Shown one piece after another: positions 50,289-63,000 of a stretch of DNA of 64,000 bases. The stretch lies in the NCBI RefSeq assembly GCF_001625215.2, contig NC_030383.2, positions 10,242,779 through 10,306,778 of the forward strand. The letters are read 5' to 3'. The notes under the pieces were generated by a model, which saw only the letters and a program-made list of their open reading frames with translations, was not told the origin of the DNA and did not search any database. A program made the position numbers and the translations under genes. This DNA is from Daucus carota subsp. sativus (lineage: Eukaryota; Streptophyta; Magnoliopsida; Apiales; Apiaceae). Position 1 is the stretch's first letter; every line of letters starts with the position of its first letter.

Positions 50289-51125
50289 ATGGGCTGCTGT
50301 GAAAGCACCCCCATCTCAACCCATCCCACCAAGCCCACCACCACTCCTCCACCACCACCACCACAACCCAAACCAGCCCTCATTACCCACCCTCAACCTC
50401 AGCCTGAAGAAGAAGAAACAGTCAAAGAAGTCCTCTCTGAAACACCCATCTCCAAACCCCCACCACCGCCACCTCAAATCACTAACCCTAACCCAAGGCC
50501 TGATGTTAAGCCCAAGAAAATCGAGCCCATTGGTGTAACTAAGCCCACTGAGCAAGAAATCAGCTTAGTGTCTGAAATCTCGGAGGCGTCTGAGTTTTGT
50601 AGCTTCTCCGGCAGCTTTTCGACTACTACTGTTAACGAGAAGGACGATGGTGAGGTTACTCAGCGAGTGGGCCCACGTTCTCCGGCGAAGACGCCGAGAA
50701 AATGCACTTACTCCGGCGAGGTGAAGAGAGAGAGGGGCCCCACTAGATCTAAAAGAGGTGGTCACAGTCAGGTCGTGAGGTCTTCTAGGCCAGTTGCTCA
50801 AGGGAGGGCCAATACGACGCCGCATCGCAGGAATGTGGGGCTTACTAGCGGTGCTGTAAAGAGAGATTCCGGTGAGCTTTCTCTGAGGAGGTCGAGGTCA
50901 CCGGCGCCACGTGGAGAGAAGGGTGGACCAGGTGGGAGGACTGTGGGACAGAGAGGTGTAACGGGCGGTGGGGTGACTGGTCAAGCCGGTGGCAAGTCAC
51001 CGGTCAGGAAAGTTGACGAAAGTCAAAGGAAGGTGGAGAAGCAGGACGACGCCGTTTTGGGGGAGAATGGGAGTGAGTCGCTTGAGAATCCTCTTGTCTC
51101 ACTCGAGTGTTTTATTTTCTTGTAA
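50289..51125 (+). CDS. Proline/Arg-rich protein with N-terminal lipid-modification motif, 278 aa
   Basis: A single-exon gene. It opens with MGCCES: Gly2 with Ser6 fits the N-myristoylation consensus, and Cys3/Cys4 suit palmitoylation, so the protein probably sits on the inner plasma membrane. Residues 7-85 are proline-rich with two polyproline runs (TPPPPPPQPKP and SKPPPPPPQ). Then comes an acidic Ser-rich patch (LVSEISEASEFCSFSGSFS), conserved in plant proteins of this style. A basic Arg/Ser/Gly tail follows with SP motifs (RSRSPAPRGEK, PRSPAKTPRK). No catalytic domain is visible. I regard it as one of the uncharacterised plant proteins named after serine/arginine repetitive matrix proteins by composition only. 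The ATG at 50289 is preferred over the +1-frame ATG at 50299 because it alone gives the acylation motif. The coding DNA is far more GC-rich than its flanks. Confidence 0.85.
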   Translation: MGCCESTPISTHPTKPTTTPPPPPPQPKPALITHPQPQPEEEETVKEVLSETPISKPPPPPPQITNPNPRPDVKPKKIEPIGVTKPTEQEISLVSEISEASEFCSFSGSFSTTTVNEKDDGEVTQRVGPRSPAKTPRKCTYSGEVKRERGPTRSKRGGHSQVVRSSRPVAQGRANTTPHRRNVGLTSGAVKRDSGELSLRRSRSPAPRGEKGGPGGRTVGQRGVTGGGVTGQAGGKSPVRKVDESQRKVEKQDDAVLGENGSESLENPLVSLECFIFL

Positions 51126-52107
51126 GGAGTCAAACGGTGTCGTTTCTAATAGTCAGTCTCGAAGAAAAATGTTGTCTTTTGTAATGCCTACTCTTCTAAC
51201 TTATCCGTCACCAAATTTTACAGATAACGAGTATTTTGTAAGTATCTAAGACTGTTGTTCATAGACTCCATGGATCAAAATTGAATTTGGACAATTCTGT
51301 TGTCTTCTCTAAGTATGGTGTCATATCTTTTGTAACTACATACTCAACTAGTCTATCTACTTTCACAGAATTTTATTTTCAAATTGTCTGAGACGAGATA
51401 TATTGTTTAGTTGAAAAGTGGGTAAAAATAACTAAAAAATGTAGTGCTAAAAATCAAAATGTAGGAGTGGGATCTAATCTACACATGGAGACAATAAAAA
51501 TAACTCAAAAATGTAGTGCTAAAAAACGAAATGTAGGAGTAGTTGATTTGGAAGAAGTTGGATTCGTTGGAGTATGATTTGGTTGTTGCTCCTTTGTGAA
51601 GCAAAAAGATGTAAGAAAGTGAGAATAACGGGGGGTATTGGGGTTAGGAAAGCTTGGTTTGAGATTGCCAAAACTTTATTGGGATAGGAGCCCAGCAAAA
51701 TGTACTTTCGTGCAAGCCTGCTTGCCTTTGTGTGCAACGGTTGCTAAAGTGAGAGATTGGGTTTCTGGAGAAAAGATAGACTTGTGGGGCGAATGACAAA
51801 AATAGCAAAAAAGTTATTGATACGCTAAAATAACATGAATATGCTACAGTAGTAATGAATTTTTGAAATAATTTTCGTAGCATAATATAAATGCTCATTT
51901 GATTTTGAAGATGAGATGGTTATGTATTTAGATTTTTATAGAAACTGGCAGAAGGTATTACGTGCGTCCAATTCTTGAAGTCTCGTATATTTAGTTGCTT
52001 TTGTTCTGCTTCATGCCTTCGTCACATTCATTTGAAAACGCGATTTAACGACCTTCTGAGCAGGAGGGGGACATATTTTTGATGGTATACATACATAATA
52101 ATTATTG
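51126..52107 (+). other. 3' flank of the MGCCES gene
   Basis: Contains a partial duplication, AATGTAGTGCTAAAAA..AAATGTAGGAGT, at about 51437-51466 and 51509-51540. Otherwise featureless up to the LTR element. Confidence 0.4.
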
Positions 52108-52112
52108 GTACA

Positions 52113-55100
52113 TGATAGATTTAGTTTCTGTCTTCTTTCTCTCTCAAGAATGGGAGAGCAGTTCTTGTGTATATGTATCTGTGTGTATCTGTTATGTGTT
52201 TGGATGATTTTTTTTATATCTTCTTTTTGCTGAGTCATTCTTTTCCTTCTTTTACTGCCACTTCAACAGCTCTAGTGTAGTAGAGTAGGTGATTAATCAG
52301 TTTTGTGTTACAGGCATACATGTGAGTCAAAAGGAGTAGGGACAGGTGTTCCTACGGATGTGAGACACGTGTGTCTCTGTTGTAGGCTAAGCAGGCATGG
52401 TAGGGATCGCAGGGTAGGCTGGGTTCCAAGGAGAGACGGCCTGAGACCCTACGGTCTTAAGTGTCTTACGGTCCTGATGTCTTGGGGCCTGTTTGGGACG
52501 GCGCTTGGATGAGACCTACGGTCTTTTGGGATTGGCTGATTTTCGGTCCATCATATGTCCCCTTGTGGTAAAGGAGCCTTCTTTTGGAGGCTTACATTAG
52601 GTCTAGTGAAAAGTGTACAGGCGTTTTTCTGTGGTGGTTTTCTTGCATTTTGTTTGGTCCGTTCACTTTTGTTTTAACAGATATTCTCGTCTAATTAGTG
52701 TTTAAGAACGTTTTAAGGGGTAATCTTTCCTTTTATTATAATTTTTTGTGAAATTTCATGTCGGCTGGACTGTTTTGTTTAAGTAAGATGTGAACCTGGA
52801 TGTTGTAATCGATGATATTGGGGTTGTATGAAGTTTAACTATTTTTTTATTGGTTTTCGTAATTTGTGGGTATTGGTATTCATATGGTTAGCCTTGGCTT
52901 GGGAGAGCAAAAAAGCTTCAATTTTAAGTGTCATTATGGCGAGATTTGATGTTTATGTTTTTGATTTGACGTTTGTTGTTGAAGAACGTTAGCCAGAAAG
53001 TATAGCACGAGAATAACTTTTCAAAGGATTGTAGATGTGTAATAAATTTTATCTAAACAGTCCTTTTTTTTTCCTAGACAATGAAGAAGTGTAACATTTC
53101 TTGTATTATGTACAAGCATATTGGTATTGGTGAACAATGGTAGCCTTTGTGCTGGGTAACGAAGTTGGTCGTGGGGCTGCGTTTGTCTCGCGCCTCCCTG
53201 GTTCATGCTAGTAGCATCGATAATGTTGCTTGTCCAGATGTATGGGGATTTGAGAGCTTTCTAGGACTCCTAATACAGGACTCCTAGGGTCGGAAGCTGA
53301 TGGATCATGTATATTTAGGTAAATATGGAGTCGAACGTTGTAGAACTATTGGAATTTTGTGCGTAAGTTGTAGGTTTTTTTAAAAACTTCGTGAATTGCG
53401 AAGGGTGTGCGAGGTTGCCTCCTGTATGTTTCTTTTTTATGTTTTTATGAATTCGATGGAAGGTAGGTTGATAAGCATGTGTTCTTATTCTAATGAACTT
53501 TATGATTTTGTAAAAATTGTGAATGTAGTTCTATGACTTGTTTACGGGCGCTTTGATGTTTTCATGTGAGTAGGTGTGCCGCGAACGAAGGAGAGGTAAT
53601 CTTTTAGGTTACTTTGGAAGCTAGGGCAACATGTAGTGAGAGGTACATGGTTTGTTACGGGGCCGTAGATACTGTAGGGTTGTATATGTCGGTTTTTTGG
53701 CAGAGAAGTGGGGTTGTAGCGTTGTACGACTACCTGTTGGCCTTTTGGCAATGGAGTCATAGAAAGGGTGTGGCTATGTATGCTGGCTTTTTGCTGTGAG
53801 ACTATAGCGATTGTAGGGCTACGTATGATGGCCATGTGGCAGAGGAGCCATAGCGAATAAATGGGCCATGTATGCATAAGGTGGCTTTTCGCCGTAAGGA
53901 TGTAGCTATCACAGGGCTACTTATGTTGGCCATTTGGCGTGGCTGTTTGGTGAAACCCAAGGGTTTGTGTGGGTTGTAGTGAACCTTAGGACCGTAGCAA
54001 AAATGGGCTACGCATGTTGGCCATTTGGTCAAACTCGTAGGATTGTGTGGGTCGTAGTGGACCTTATGGCTATAGAGAAAGTGGAGTGGCATATATGGGC
54101 GAGTCACTCAATGCGACAGAAAACATAGATTAAGTGATGGATATTTTACAAGTAGAGGTGTTAGGTATATAGAAAGTTGCTAATCACCTAATATATACTT
54201 CGGGGGCATGAAGGCGCCTTCATTGATGGAAGCGGCCAAGGTTGGAGATATGTCAAGTGTCGGGGACAGGGTCTGTTCGAAGTTTTTGTGTGTTCCTTCC
54301 ATGTGATGGGTATGATATTATGTCTTTGGATCGTAAACGCACAATGGCCCTTTGTTGTTATTTAGGCAGCCTATCATCGTGATTCAGGCTGTTTGGTATG
54401 GATTTTATGTTTTTCATATGTATGTAGGCTGTCTGCTGTTGGGTCGTAGCGATTGTAGGGCTACGTATGATGGCCTTGTGGCAGAGTAGCCATAGCGAGC
54501 GAATGTGCGATGTATGTAGACTCTCTGCTGTTGGGCCGTAGCGATTGTAGGGCTACGTATAATGGCCTTGTGGTAGAGTATCCATAGCGAGCGTGTAGAG
54601 TTGTAGCTATTGTAGGACCGTAGCTGTTGTAGGGCTGCATACGTAGGCCTTTTGGCGAATGAGCCTTATGTGTAAGGGGGCTCCTCGCCGTTGGACCGTA
54701 GCTATTGTAGGGCTACTTATGTTGGCCTCACGCATAAGGTGGCTCTTAGATGTAGAGTTGTAGCTATTTTAGGACCGTAGCTATTGTAGGGCTACATACG
54801 TAGGCTTTTTTGGCGAATGAGCCTTATGTGTAAGGGGGCTCCTCGCTGTTGGGCCGTAGCTATTGTAGGGCTACTTATGTTGGCCTCACGTATAAGGTGG
54901 CTCTTAGATGTAGAGTCGTAGCTATTGTAGGGCCGTAGCTATTGTAGGGCTACTTATGTTGGCCATTTGGCGAATAAGCCCTGTGTGTAAGGGGGCTCTT
55001 CGCAGTTGGGCCGTAGCTATTGTAGGGCTACTTATGTTGGCCATTTGGCGAATAAGCCCTGAGTTGTAAGGGGGCTCTTCGCAGTTGGAACGTAGCTATT

Positions 55101-56300
55101 GTAGGGCTACTTATGTTGGCCATTTGGCGAATAAGCCCTGAGTTGTAAGGGGGCTCTTCGTAGTTGGGCCGTAGCTATTGTAGGGCTACGTATGATGGCC
55201 TTGTTTTATTCTGTGTTAGATAACGCTTAAGGAAAAGGTGAGATATATGAGGTGGTAGAATAAATTTACATACAGATGTGTTATTTGTATACTAACTGAA
55301 AGTCGCTGTATACCTATCTGCAATCAACCTTGAGATCGTGAGCTAGGCGGAGGCCGGCTAGAAGGGCTTCGTATTCAGAGCAATTGTTAGCGGCGGGGAA
55401 GCTGAATCTATTGGATTGCTGAATTTGAAAGCACTCTTCAGTGGTCGGAGGACCTGGACCTTGCTCTTCGTCCATGTCGGGGACTGCGGTTGCCAAATGG
55501 GCAGTGGTGGGAGTTTGCTGAGACTCGAGACCTAGAGGAAGAACGGTTTGACCGATGAAGGTGGTTATCTGGGCAGCCAAATTATCCACCTGCTCTTATA
55601 GATGTCGTTGTTGAGCTTCATATTGGTCGAAGCGATCGAAATTCGGGGAGTGAGATGGTGAGGGAGTGATGCTATACGGGTGGTGAGAAGACTGAGATGG
55701 TGAAGGTGGTGAAGGTGCTATACAGGAGTGATGCTATACAGGTGCTCGATTCTTCGCTCACCTTTCTTCGTTTAGGGTTTTCTTCCTGGTCGTTGTGGTA
55801 TGGCGATGAAAATCACGGATTTCTCTTTCTTTTCGATCCCCGGCGGCGGCGTCAATTGATAGATTTAGTTTCTGTCTTCTTTCTCTCTCTAGAATGGGAG
55901 AGCAGTTCTTGTGTATATGTATCTGTGTGTATCTGTTATGTGTTTGGATGATTCTTTCTATATCTTCTTTTTGCTGAGTCATTCCTTTTTTCCTTCTTTT
56001 ACTGCCACTTCAACACCTCTAGTGTAGCAGAGTAGGTGATTAATCAGTTTTGTGATACAGGCATACAGGTGAGTCAAAAGGGGTAGGGACAGGTGTTCCT
56101 ACGGATGTGAGACACGTGAGTCTCTGTTGGAGGCTAAGCAGGCATGGTAGGAATCGCAGGGTAGGTTGGGTTCCAAGGAGAGACGGCCTCAGACCCTACG
56201 GTCTTAGGTATCTTACGGTCCTAATGTCTTGAGGCCTGTTTGGGACGGCGCTTGGATGAGACCTACGGTCTCTTGGTATTGGCTTATTCTCGGTCCATCA
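52113..56300 (-). mobile_element. LTR retrotransposon, Ty3/gypsy-type remnant, 4.19 kb
   Basis: Two direct repeats, 52113-52553 (441 bp) and 55857-56300 (444 bp), both run TGATAG...CCATCA. GTACA at 52108-52112 and 56301-56305 is the 5-bp target duplication. The element reads on the minus strand: next to the right LTR, at about 55836-55858, a stretch ending CGCCGGGGATCG resembles a primer site for tRNA-Asp, and a purine tract (AAGGGGACA) lies beside the left LTR. Coding content is scant: a minus-strand frame at 55314-55589 holds a gag-like scrap and an RNase H-like scrap. Most of the interior is a tandem repeat array. It is a broken, non-autonomous copy. By eye the LTRs differ at about 20-odd of 440 positions (near 5%), suggesting an age of the order of two million years under commonly used plant rates. 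Confidence 0.88.
53600..55200. repeat. Minisatellite array inside the LTR element
   Basis: Variants of CGTAGCTATTGTAGGGCTAC recur from about 53.6 to 55.2 kb. In the last 300 bases they form clean units of 78-79 bp (start points 54933, 55011, 55091, 55170). Each has TTATGTTGGCCATTTGGCGA and AAGGGGGCTCTTCGCAGTTG. Earlier units are longer, mixed and more diverged. Confidence 0.9.
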
Positions 56301-56305
56301 GTACA

Positions 56306-57053
56306 TATTCGATTTTTAACGTCTATCAATTTTTTTAAAAATATTTCTTGATGAGGATGGCGCATGAAGCAAAAAATAATAGATGTGAGACTAAATAGAG
56401 CTATAACACGAGCATAATTTTCTAGTTGAATCGAATAAATCAAAAAATCACTAATCAACAGTAGAAACTCGAATTTCTTAGTAGAATGTAATAAATTTAA
56501 AAATAATCAACTCAGACCCAGAATATTTGATAAATTTTTAATTGAAACATTCTCAACTAATGCAAAAAATTCCGAAAACACTCGATAAGTAGAGAAAGGG
56601 AAAATGTCACTTACATGTGGACTAATTGAATCTAAGGAAAAAAGTCCCATCGGAGATGCCCTATTGAAAAATAACATCAGAAAATGTGAGATTTAATATG
56701 GGAGTAATAAATATTTTGTCAAAAAAAAGACAATGGAGTAATAAAATTAAGGAAGCTTTTCTGAAATACCTATATTATTTAATTTATTTTCAAAAATATG
56801 GTCAAACACTCAAACCGATGCAATATCATGCTTATCTGCAAACCGAAGAATTTTTTGTGATAGGTAAATAAGTTTCAAGAAAATAATTTTGAATATATAT
56901 TTTCCAAAAATATTAAATTATTTTTGACAAATAAATGAAGACTTAGAAATGAATTCTCTTGCTTTGGTATCATCTAGAAACATGACTTCTAATTACAAAT
57001 TACTTGCTATAATTTCCTAAACAGAAACCTTTAATTTAAACATACTAACCAAA
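56306..57053. other. Intergenic between LTR element and Helitron
   Basis: AT-rich; no gene or clear element. Confidence 0.45.
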
Positions 57054-59280
57054 TCAATACCCTTTATTAATAAGCGAAAGCAGGTTTCGGTGGAACATCG
57101 GTACCAAAGTACCAAAATTTGTTTACTTTCATATTGGTTAGGATTTTATAGTCATTATTATATTATTATCAAAAGACTTCTATATTGAATAAAATTTTAT
57201 TATTAAAGACCTCAATATTCATTAGGACAGTGAAAGACTTCTGTATTGATTAGAATTTTATTATTAAAAACTTCAATATTGATTAGGACAATGTTATATA
57301 AATTTTTTATTTAATAACAATAATCATTATAGAATTATAAAAAGATTTTCATATTATTAGGATTTTATACTTATTATTATACATTTTTAGGATTTTATAA
57401 TTATTATCATACAATTATGAAAAAAATTCTATATTGATTCGGATTTTATTATTAAAAATTTCAATATTGGTTAAGATTATTATACAATTATAAAAAGACT
57501 TATATGGTGTTCAGGATTTTGTAATATAACATTTATCCTATCCGCACAGTTAAATCGCCAACAATTTAACTTATGAAACAGTTATAAAATTCATATCAAA
57601 ATTTGGCTATCATCATATTATTTTTTATTTAACGATTATCACTATTATCAAAAACTTCTATATTTGACAGGATTTTGTATTATAACAATTATCTGACTAA
57701 TAAAAATATATTACCAACAAAACTATTTTTTTAATTTTTTAAAACTCAAATAATTTAATATATGGAACAACTCTATAAATCTTTTATCATGCTTCAGAGT
57801 TCAAATAAATAAGGAGTTTATATTGACATTAATATAATATCCTATCAATAGAATAATAATGTCAACGAAATTATTCGTTTTAATTTTTAAAACTCATACA
57901 ATTTAATTTATGAAATAAATTTATAAAACTTCTATCATATTTCAGAATTAAAATAAACAAGATTCAATATTGATACCAAAGTACCAAAAAAACTTGGTCA
58001 TATATTGTTTAATAATAATTATTATTATCATTCAGTGTTTTTCAGAAAATTACGATAAAGACGAATAAGGCGGTGGTAACACTGACAAACTCATACAATT
58101 TAATTTACGAAACAAATCTATAAATTTTTTTATCATATTTTAGAATTAAAATAAACGAGATTCAATATTGATATCAAAGTACGAAAAAACTTGGTCATAT
58201 TTTTTTAATAATAATTATTATTATCATTCAGTGTTTTTCAGAAGATTGCGATAAAAACGAATAAGACGGTGGTAACACTGACTTGACAAATAGAAACTCC
58301 AATGAAGTTATTATGCATATTGCAACATATAATAAAATAACCAAAACTCTAGACATACGTCAAAATATTTGATACCAAATTATTTTTGGAAAGTTAATTA
58401 ATTTTGTCAAACTACAATATCAGTTTATCAAACAACTACAACAACGGTTAGATCTACAAAAACTCCAACTAGAATTATATATAATGTTCGAATATTAAAT
58501 GAATAAAATAATTGCGACCTAAAATTTTGAATTTTTTTAAGAATTAAGACGCTATAAACGAACTTATACGTGTTGATCTTGAATATTATTTTCACAATTG
58601 AAAAATAATCAAACAACATAGTAATTTTCCTAAAATAAAACATATTGTTAGAGTTAAGTTCCATGAAGTCCGCATTTAAGACGCAGTAAGTATCAGTCAT
58701 AATTTTAAGTTTAATCATAAATAATATCTTTAATTATTCAAAATTTATATATAATTTACCATCTTTAAGTAGTTTTAAATATATAATTATCAATTAATCA
58801 TTAACATCTTTCAACATAACCAATCATTAAGATCATTATTATACTTATAAGTTATATTTTAGAACATAGATAGTTTTTAGTGATTTATAATATAATTGTT
58901 TTATTTTTTGATTGCAACGATTATATTGTAGAACATAACTTGCAAATTGTCAGATGTTTACAAATATTGTAGACTAAAAAAAATTAAAATTGAAACGAGT
59001 AGATTATTTTTAAATAATTTTGGACGTCAATACTCTTATATTGTGAACTACATTGAACATGGACCCATATTGTTATGAAATTAATTTAAAGTAGGATCAA
59101 ATTTTAATATATAGAAAGTCTTATATTAAATAACTATAATTTAAATATCATTTGATAATGATAATTTAAATAGGTATAATAAAAATATAATAATTTAACT
59201 AAAAAAGACATTATTCTTCTAATAAATAACAATTTTTAAAATTTTATTTAAACCCGTGCTTAGCACGGGTCATCAACTAG
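57054..59280 (+). mobile_element. Helitron-like element, plus strand, 2.23 kb
   Basis: It starts TC (TCAATACCCTTTATTAATAA) after an A and ends in the hairpin CCCGTGCTTAGCACGGG (59253-59269), then TCATCAA and CTAG at 59277-59280, followed by T. These are Helitron ends and an A|T target. The interior is AT-rich and non-coding, with many short ATATTGATTAGGATTTTA-type repeats near 57170-57530 and a ~197-bp tandem duplication (starts 57891 and 58088). The hairpin differs by one base from that of the Helitron at 44471. No Rep-helicase, hence non-autonomous. Confidence 0.85.
57891..58290. repeat. ~197-bp tandem duplication within the Helitron
   Basis: Both units begin AACTCATACAATTTAATTTA and contain CATTCAGTGTTTTTCAGAA and GGCGGTGGTAACACTGAC-like ends. 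They have diverged at many positions. Confidence 0.85.
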
Positions 59281-60054
59281 TATATTTTTATTCATATTTT
59301 GGCGTTTAATCTTTTTATCTCACACATTGACCCTTTCCCAAATGTACGATATGAACTCCGTCATGGTATACAGATGATTGTGCAATTGTAAATTTGGGAT
59401 CCTTTTTCAAAACACAGATAAGTATGTGTCATATGCTTACAAGTCGACACTGTTTATACTTTTAACGGTAACTTCTTGTCTTGCAATAAGTTGCGACATA
59501 AATATACTACTAACGGATGCACATTCCAATTTCCATACCAAACTTACAGGCTAACATTTTATAATATTGAATAATTTTAACGAGTACGTCAATGTTATTC
59601 AAACACACTCGGCGGGCTCGAGTAATCTGGGACAGACATTTGGTAAAACATAATCTGTGATCAATTAGTATGTCTTTAATAGATTAATATTACTTTCCTT
59701 TGATATTTTCTATTTAATATTGATAAGTTATCCCAATATTAACCAGGCTAATGTTCTTGCTACTTGTACTGCTGATTCTCGTTATAATTTTAACCCTCAA
59801 TTGATATCAGCCTGAAAATATGTCTGTAGGCTTGTAGGATTAGTGTAGTTAAGTGTTTGATTACAGCCATACAGGCCCCTGATCTTCATTGCGGAATTTG
59901 CGCTAATATAGCTTATGGCACAATTATTACCAAACTATTGCAAAACAACTTTAATCAGTGTGTTCTTGCTACCTATTAACATGGAGGTAAGCGCATACAT
60001 ATGGCATCAAGCTTTCTGATCATTTTCTTGTAATGTTTCTGTGAACTAAAGCTC
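59281..60054. other. 3' flank of the one-helix protein gene
   Basis: Unremarkable intergenic DNA with no frame of interest. Confidence 0.45.
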
Positions 60055-63000
60055 CTAGCTAGCAGCTAAACCTGTAGATGGAATGGAAATTACACTACAT
60101 TCATGGAGAGGCCGAGAGACGAGCTCAGGAGGAGGATGGCACGGTGCAGGAGCAGGATGTGCAATGAAAGTTGGGATTTCTTCGCCCGGCATCAACACTG
60201 ACACGCCTTTGGCATAAATACTCATCTGCAAATGCATAAAATAGTATCAAATTAGTGTATGCAACTACCAAACCTACATAGCATATTCAGCACAAATGAA
60301 CATCAGCCTCTGAAGTTATCATTGAATAATATACAGAACATCCCTGAATAAGATAAGAACAGATGAAGTGCCACACAACTAGTAACTGAGGTTATCATTT
60401 TCATATCATAAATGTTACTCTGCGTTTTTTTAATGATTAAATGTAACTCAAATGAGTTTTGTTCGTCATGCCAAGTTTTGCTACACAATAAATTCTAAAA
60501 AAATAAGAACTGGTCAATATATTTCCAGTTCCATTTCTTCAAATCAAAAGGTTGCATCATGTCACACATTAAAATTAATAGTGACCTAAGTTTCCAATTC
60601 TTCATACTGTCAAATGTTTATATATGAAATTAGTAAGCAGGCACACAATAACACACTTCTATAGCTTCACGGTTGATAGTTTAAGCAAAAGGGGACTGAA
60701 TTGAATAGAGTTTCACATTATTTATCAATTTATTACGGCAACTTAATATAATAGCAGAAAATCGTCAGTGCATCCCACTAATCAAAATCAGGTTGATAAA
60801 AATTTAAAATTTTAACAGTTGAATCTTCGTGTTATGGTATTCTTAACAAATGTTACCACCGTAAGAATCTTCGTGTTAAAAATTTGACAGTCATGACTTC
60901 ACCATTGGTTGAACCAGAATCTTCCCTACTACTACAAGCCTAATAGCCACCATCCGTTAGTTCTTATTGTTTTTTTTTTTGCCAGAAGTTCTTAATGTTT
61001 TTAAGTGCAAAGATTTGTAGTAAGAGCTAGGAGCAGAAAGGAAAATTTTTATGCATAAACTAGGATTGAATTGAAGCTGTGTGTCTGTCGTTCAGTTCAC
61101 AACATCCATATTCTTTTTAGCTTTTCAGAATTATCCTAGCATGTCTTTTATGAGACATCAAAGGAACAAGGGGAGGGGTGCTTGTTAGCCTGAAGAAACT
61201 AGGATAATCAGACTCAATATTATACTAACCCTGTGTTAAGGCATTAAAAACTATCGTATGAAGTAGTGGGGATGCTTTATATACAATATCAAGTCAATTT
61301 AGCTGAGTGAAAGCACGTCAAATCATTAACTTTGCAAATATAATTGATAAATCTGAATGAAGATACTCCTTTTTAACATAATAATTTTGGACAACCTTTA
61401 GGCAACATGCATGGTTGGGTCATAAATTATAATGTGAGAGTTAGCAGCGGTGGAGCTGGACTATAAGGAGAAGGGGAGGATCAATATTAATAAGCAAAAC
61501 ATTTAGCAAAAAGTTAGATATGAGTTTGTCTAAAGGGTTGAACCCGTTATATAGAATGTCCCCGTTATAATGGATTCAAAACATGGGCCAAACCGACTCG
61601 GGTGCCCAACTTGATTTTGTAAAATATAGTAATTGACCAGAATCCAAGTACATAGCCTGTGGCCACCCTCTGGTGGAGAACATTAACTATTACCATTGTG
61701 TTGGCTAAATAACAATTCAGCAGATATCACATATAAAAGAATCAAACTGAATTTTAAGATAATACTCTATCAACATAATCCAACTACTGCAAAAACTTTA
61801 AATCCCTTTTACTCATTCTCCATTAAGTCATATATCACTCAAAAAAAAAAAAAAAAAGACTTTGAGTGACCAGGAAGCCAGCTAATCTTTCTTCATCTAT
61901 GACAACGACTACGAACAATTTCTCAGGGATCAACAATACAGAATCCGGATTTCAAAAATAAAGATGATTCCTCACATAAAACAGGATAATTGAGTAGTTG
62001 ACACTAACTAAATTAGCAAGAAATTAGGGACATGCCAACATGACAATCCAATAGAGGACCTATTTAAATGGGTGGTTTTAATAAAATAGAATAAATGGGT
62101 CCTTGATAGCAACTACATTGTCTACTTGTAGTCTTTATACTTTAGACAGGATCACATGAATAACAAGATATAAAGAAGAACATGTTTCTTAGCTTCAGCT
62201 TTGGAAGGGAAAGAGACAAACTTCCACATATTTTCAGGTGATCACCACCATGATCTTCAAGAACAAAAAACAAGCACACAAATACATGTACTCATGTTGA
62301 TGAATTTATTTCGTTACGACAAAGAAAAATTTATTAGGATAGTCCCAAATAAACAGGCAGAAACATTCTTCTTCAAGACTCGATTTTTAGGACCCCTCTA
62401 AAAAGAAAGAAGCTTAGCACTAAAGTTGCATAGATTAGTTACAATAATTGCAAAAGGAAAAAAACACAAAAAGGAAGGCCATGGTAAAGTTAGTTGGTTC
62501 ACTCATTGCACTCTTTGCAACACAGAAACGGTGATGAATGAAAAATTGAAAATACATGTTGGGGAATTAATTTTGAGGGATAGCAACAAGAAAAGAGTGA
62601 AAGATAGAAAAAGAGTAAAGGGGTATTAAATACAAGAGTTTAACACCTTAATGTAGGGGTCACAACTGACAATGCGTTACATAAACTTATAGCCATAGAT
62701 AAAAATTTGGATACTTCCACACAAAACATCTTCTTCGTAAGTCGATCAACCCGAACATGACCCGAAATTAATCATTTTCGAAACTTTATTTAGCAAATTT
62801 ATTATTTTGTCATTTTCATCGAATTCAAATAAATTTCCTAACAAAATAAAATTGACACGTTTACGGATACGCCAAACCTCAAATGGAACATAACAGTAAA
62901 ATGAACACAAGCAGAGCAGATAGAAGACATACTTTAGGAGAAGGGTAATCAAGTTTGATGATCTGAGCCTCGAGATCACGGGGGTTGCGAGTGGAGGAGG

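Noticed and set aside
53542-54128. Several 60-110-codon frames on both strands within the 53.5-54.1 kb repeats
   Set aside because: They arise from the tandem array of the LTR element and repeat the same short motifs; no domain is seen.
53697-55200. CRISPR-like array
   Set aside because: Units are tandem and contiguous with no unique spacers, and this is plant nuclear DNA; it is a minisatellite in an LTR element.
62201-62629. Possible plus-strand small genes in the 60-63 kb intron
   Set aside because: Lys-rich chance frames in AT-rich DNA without conserved motif or splice context.
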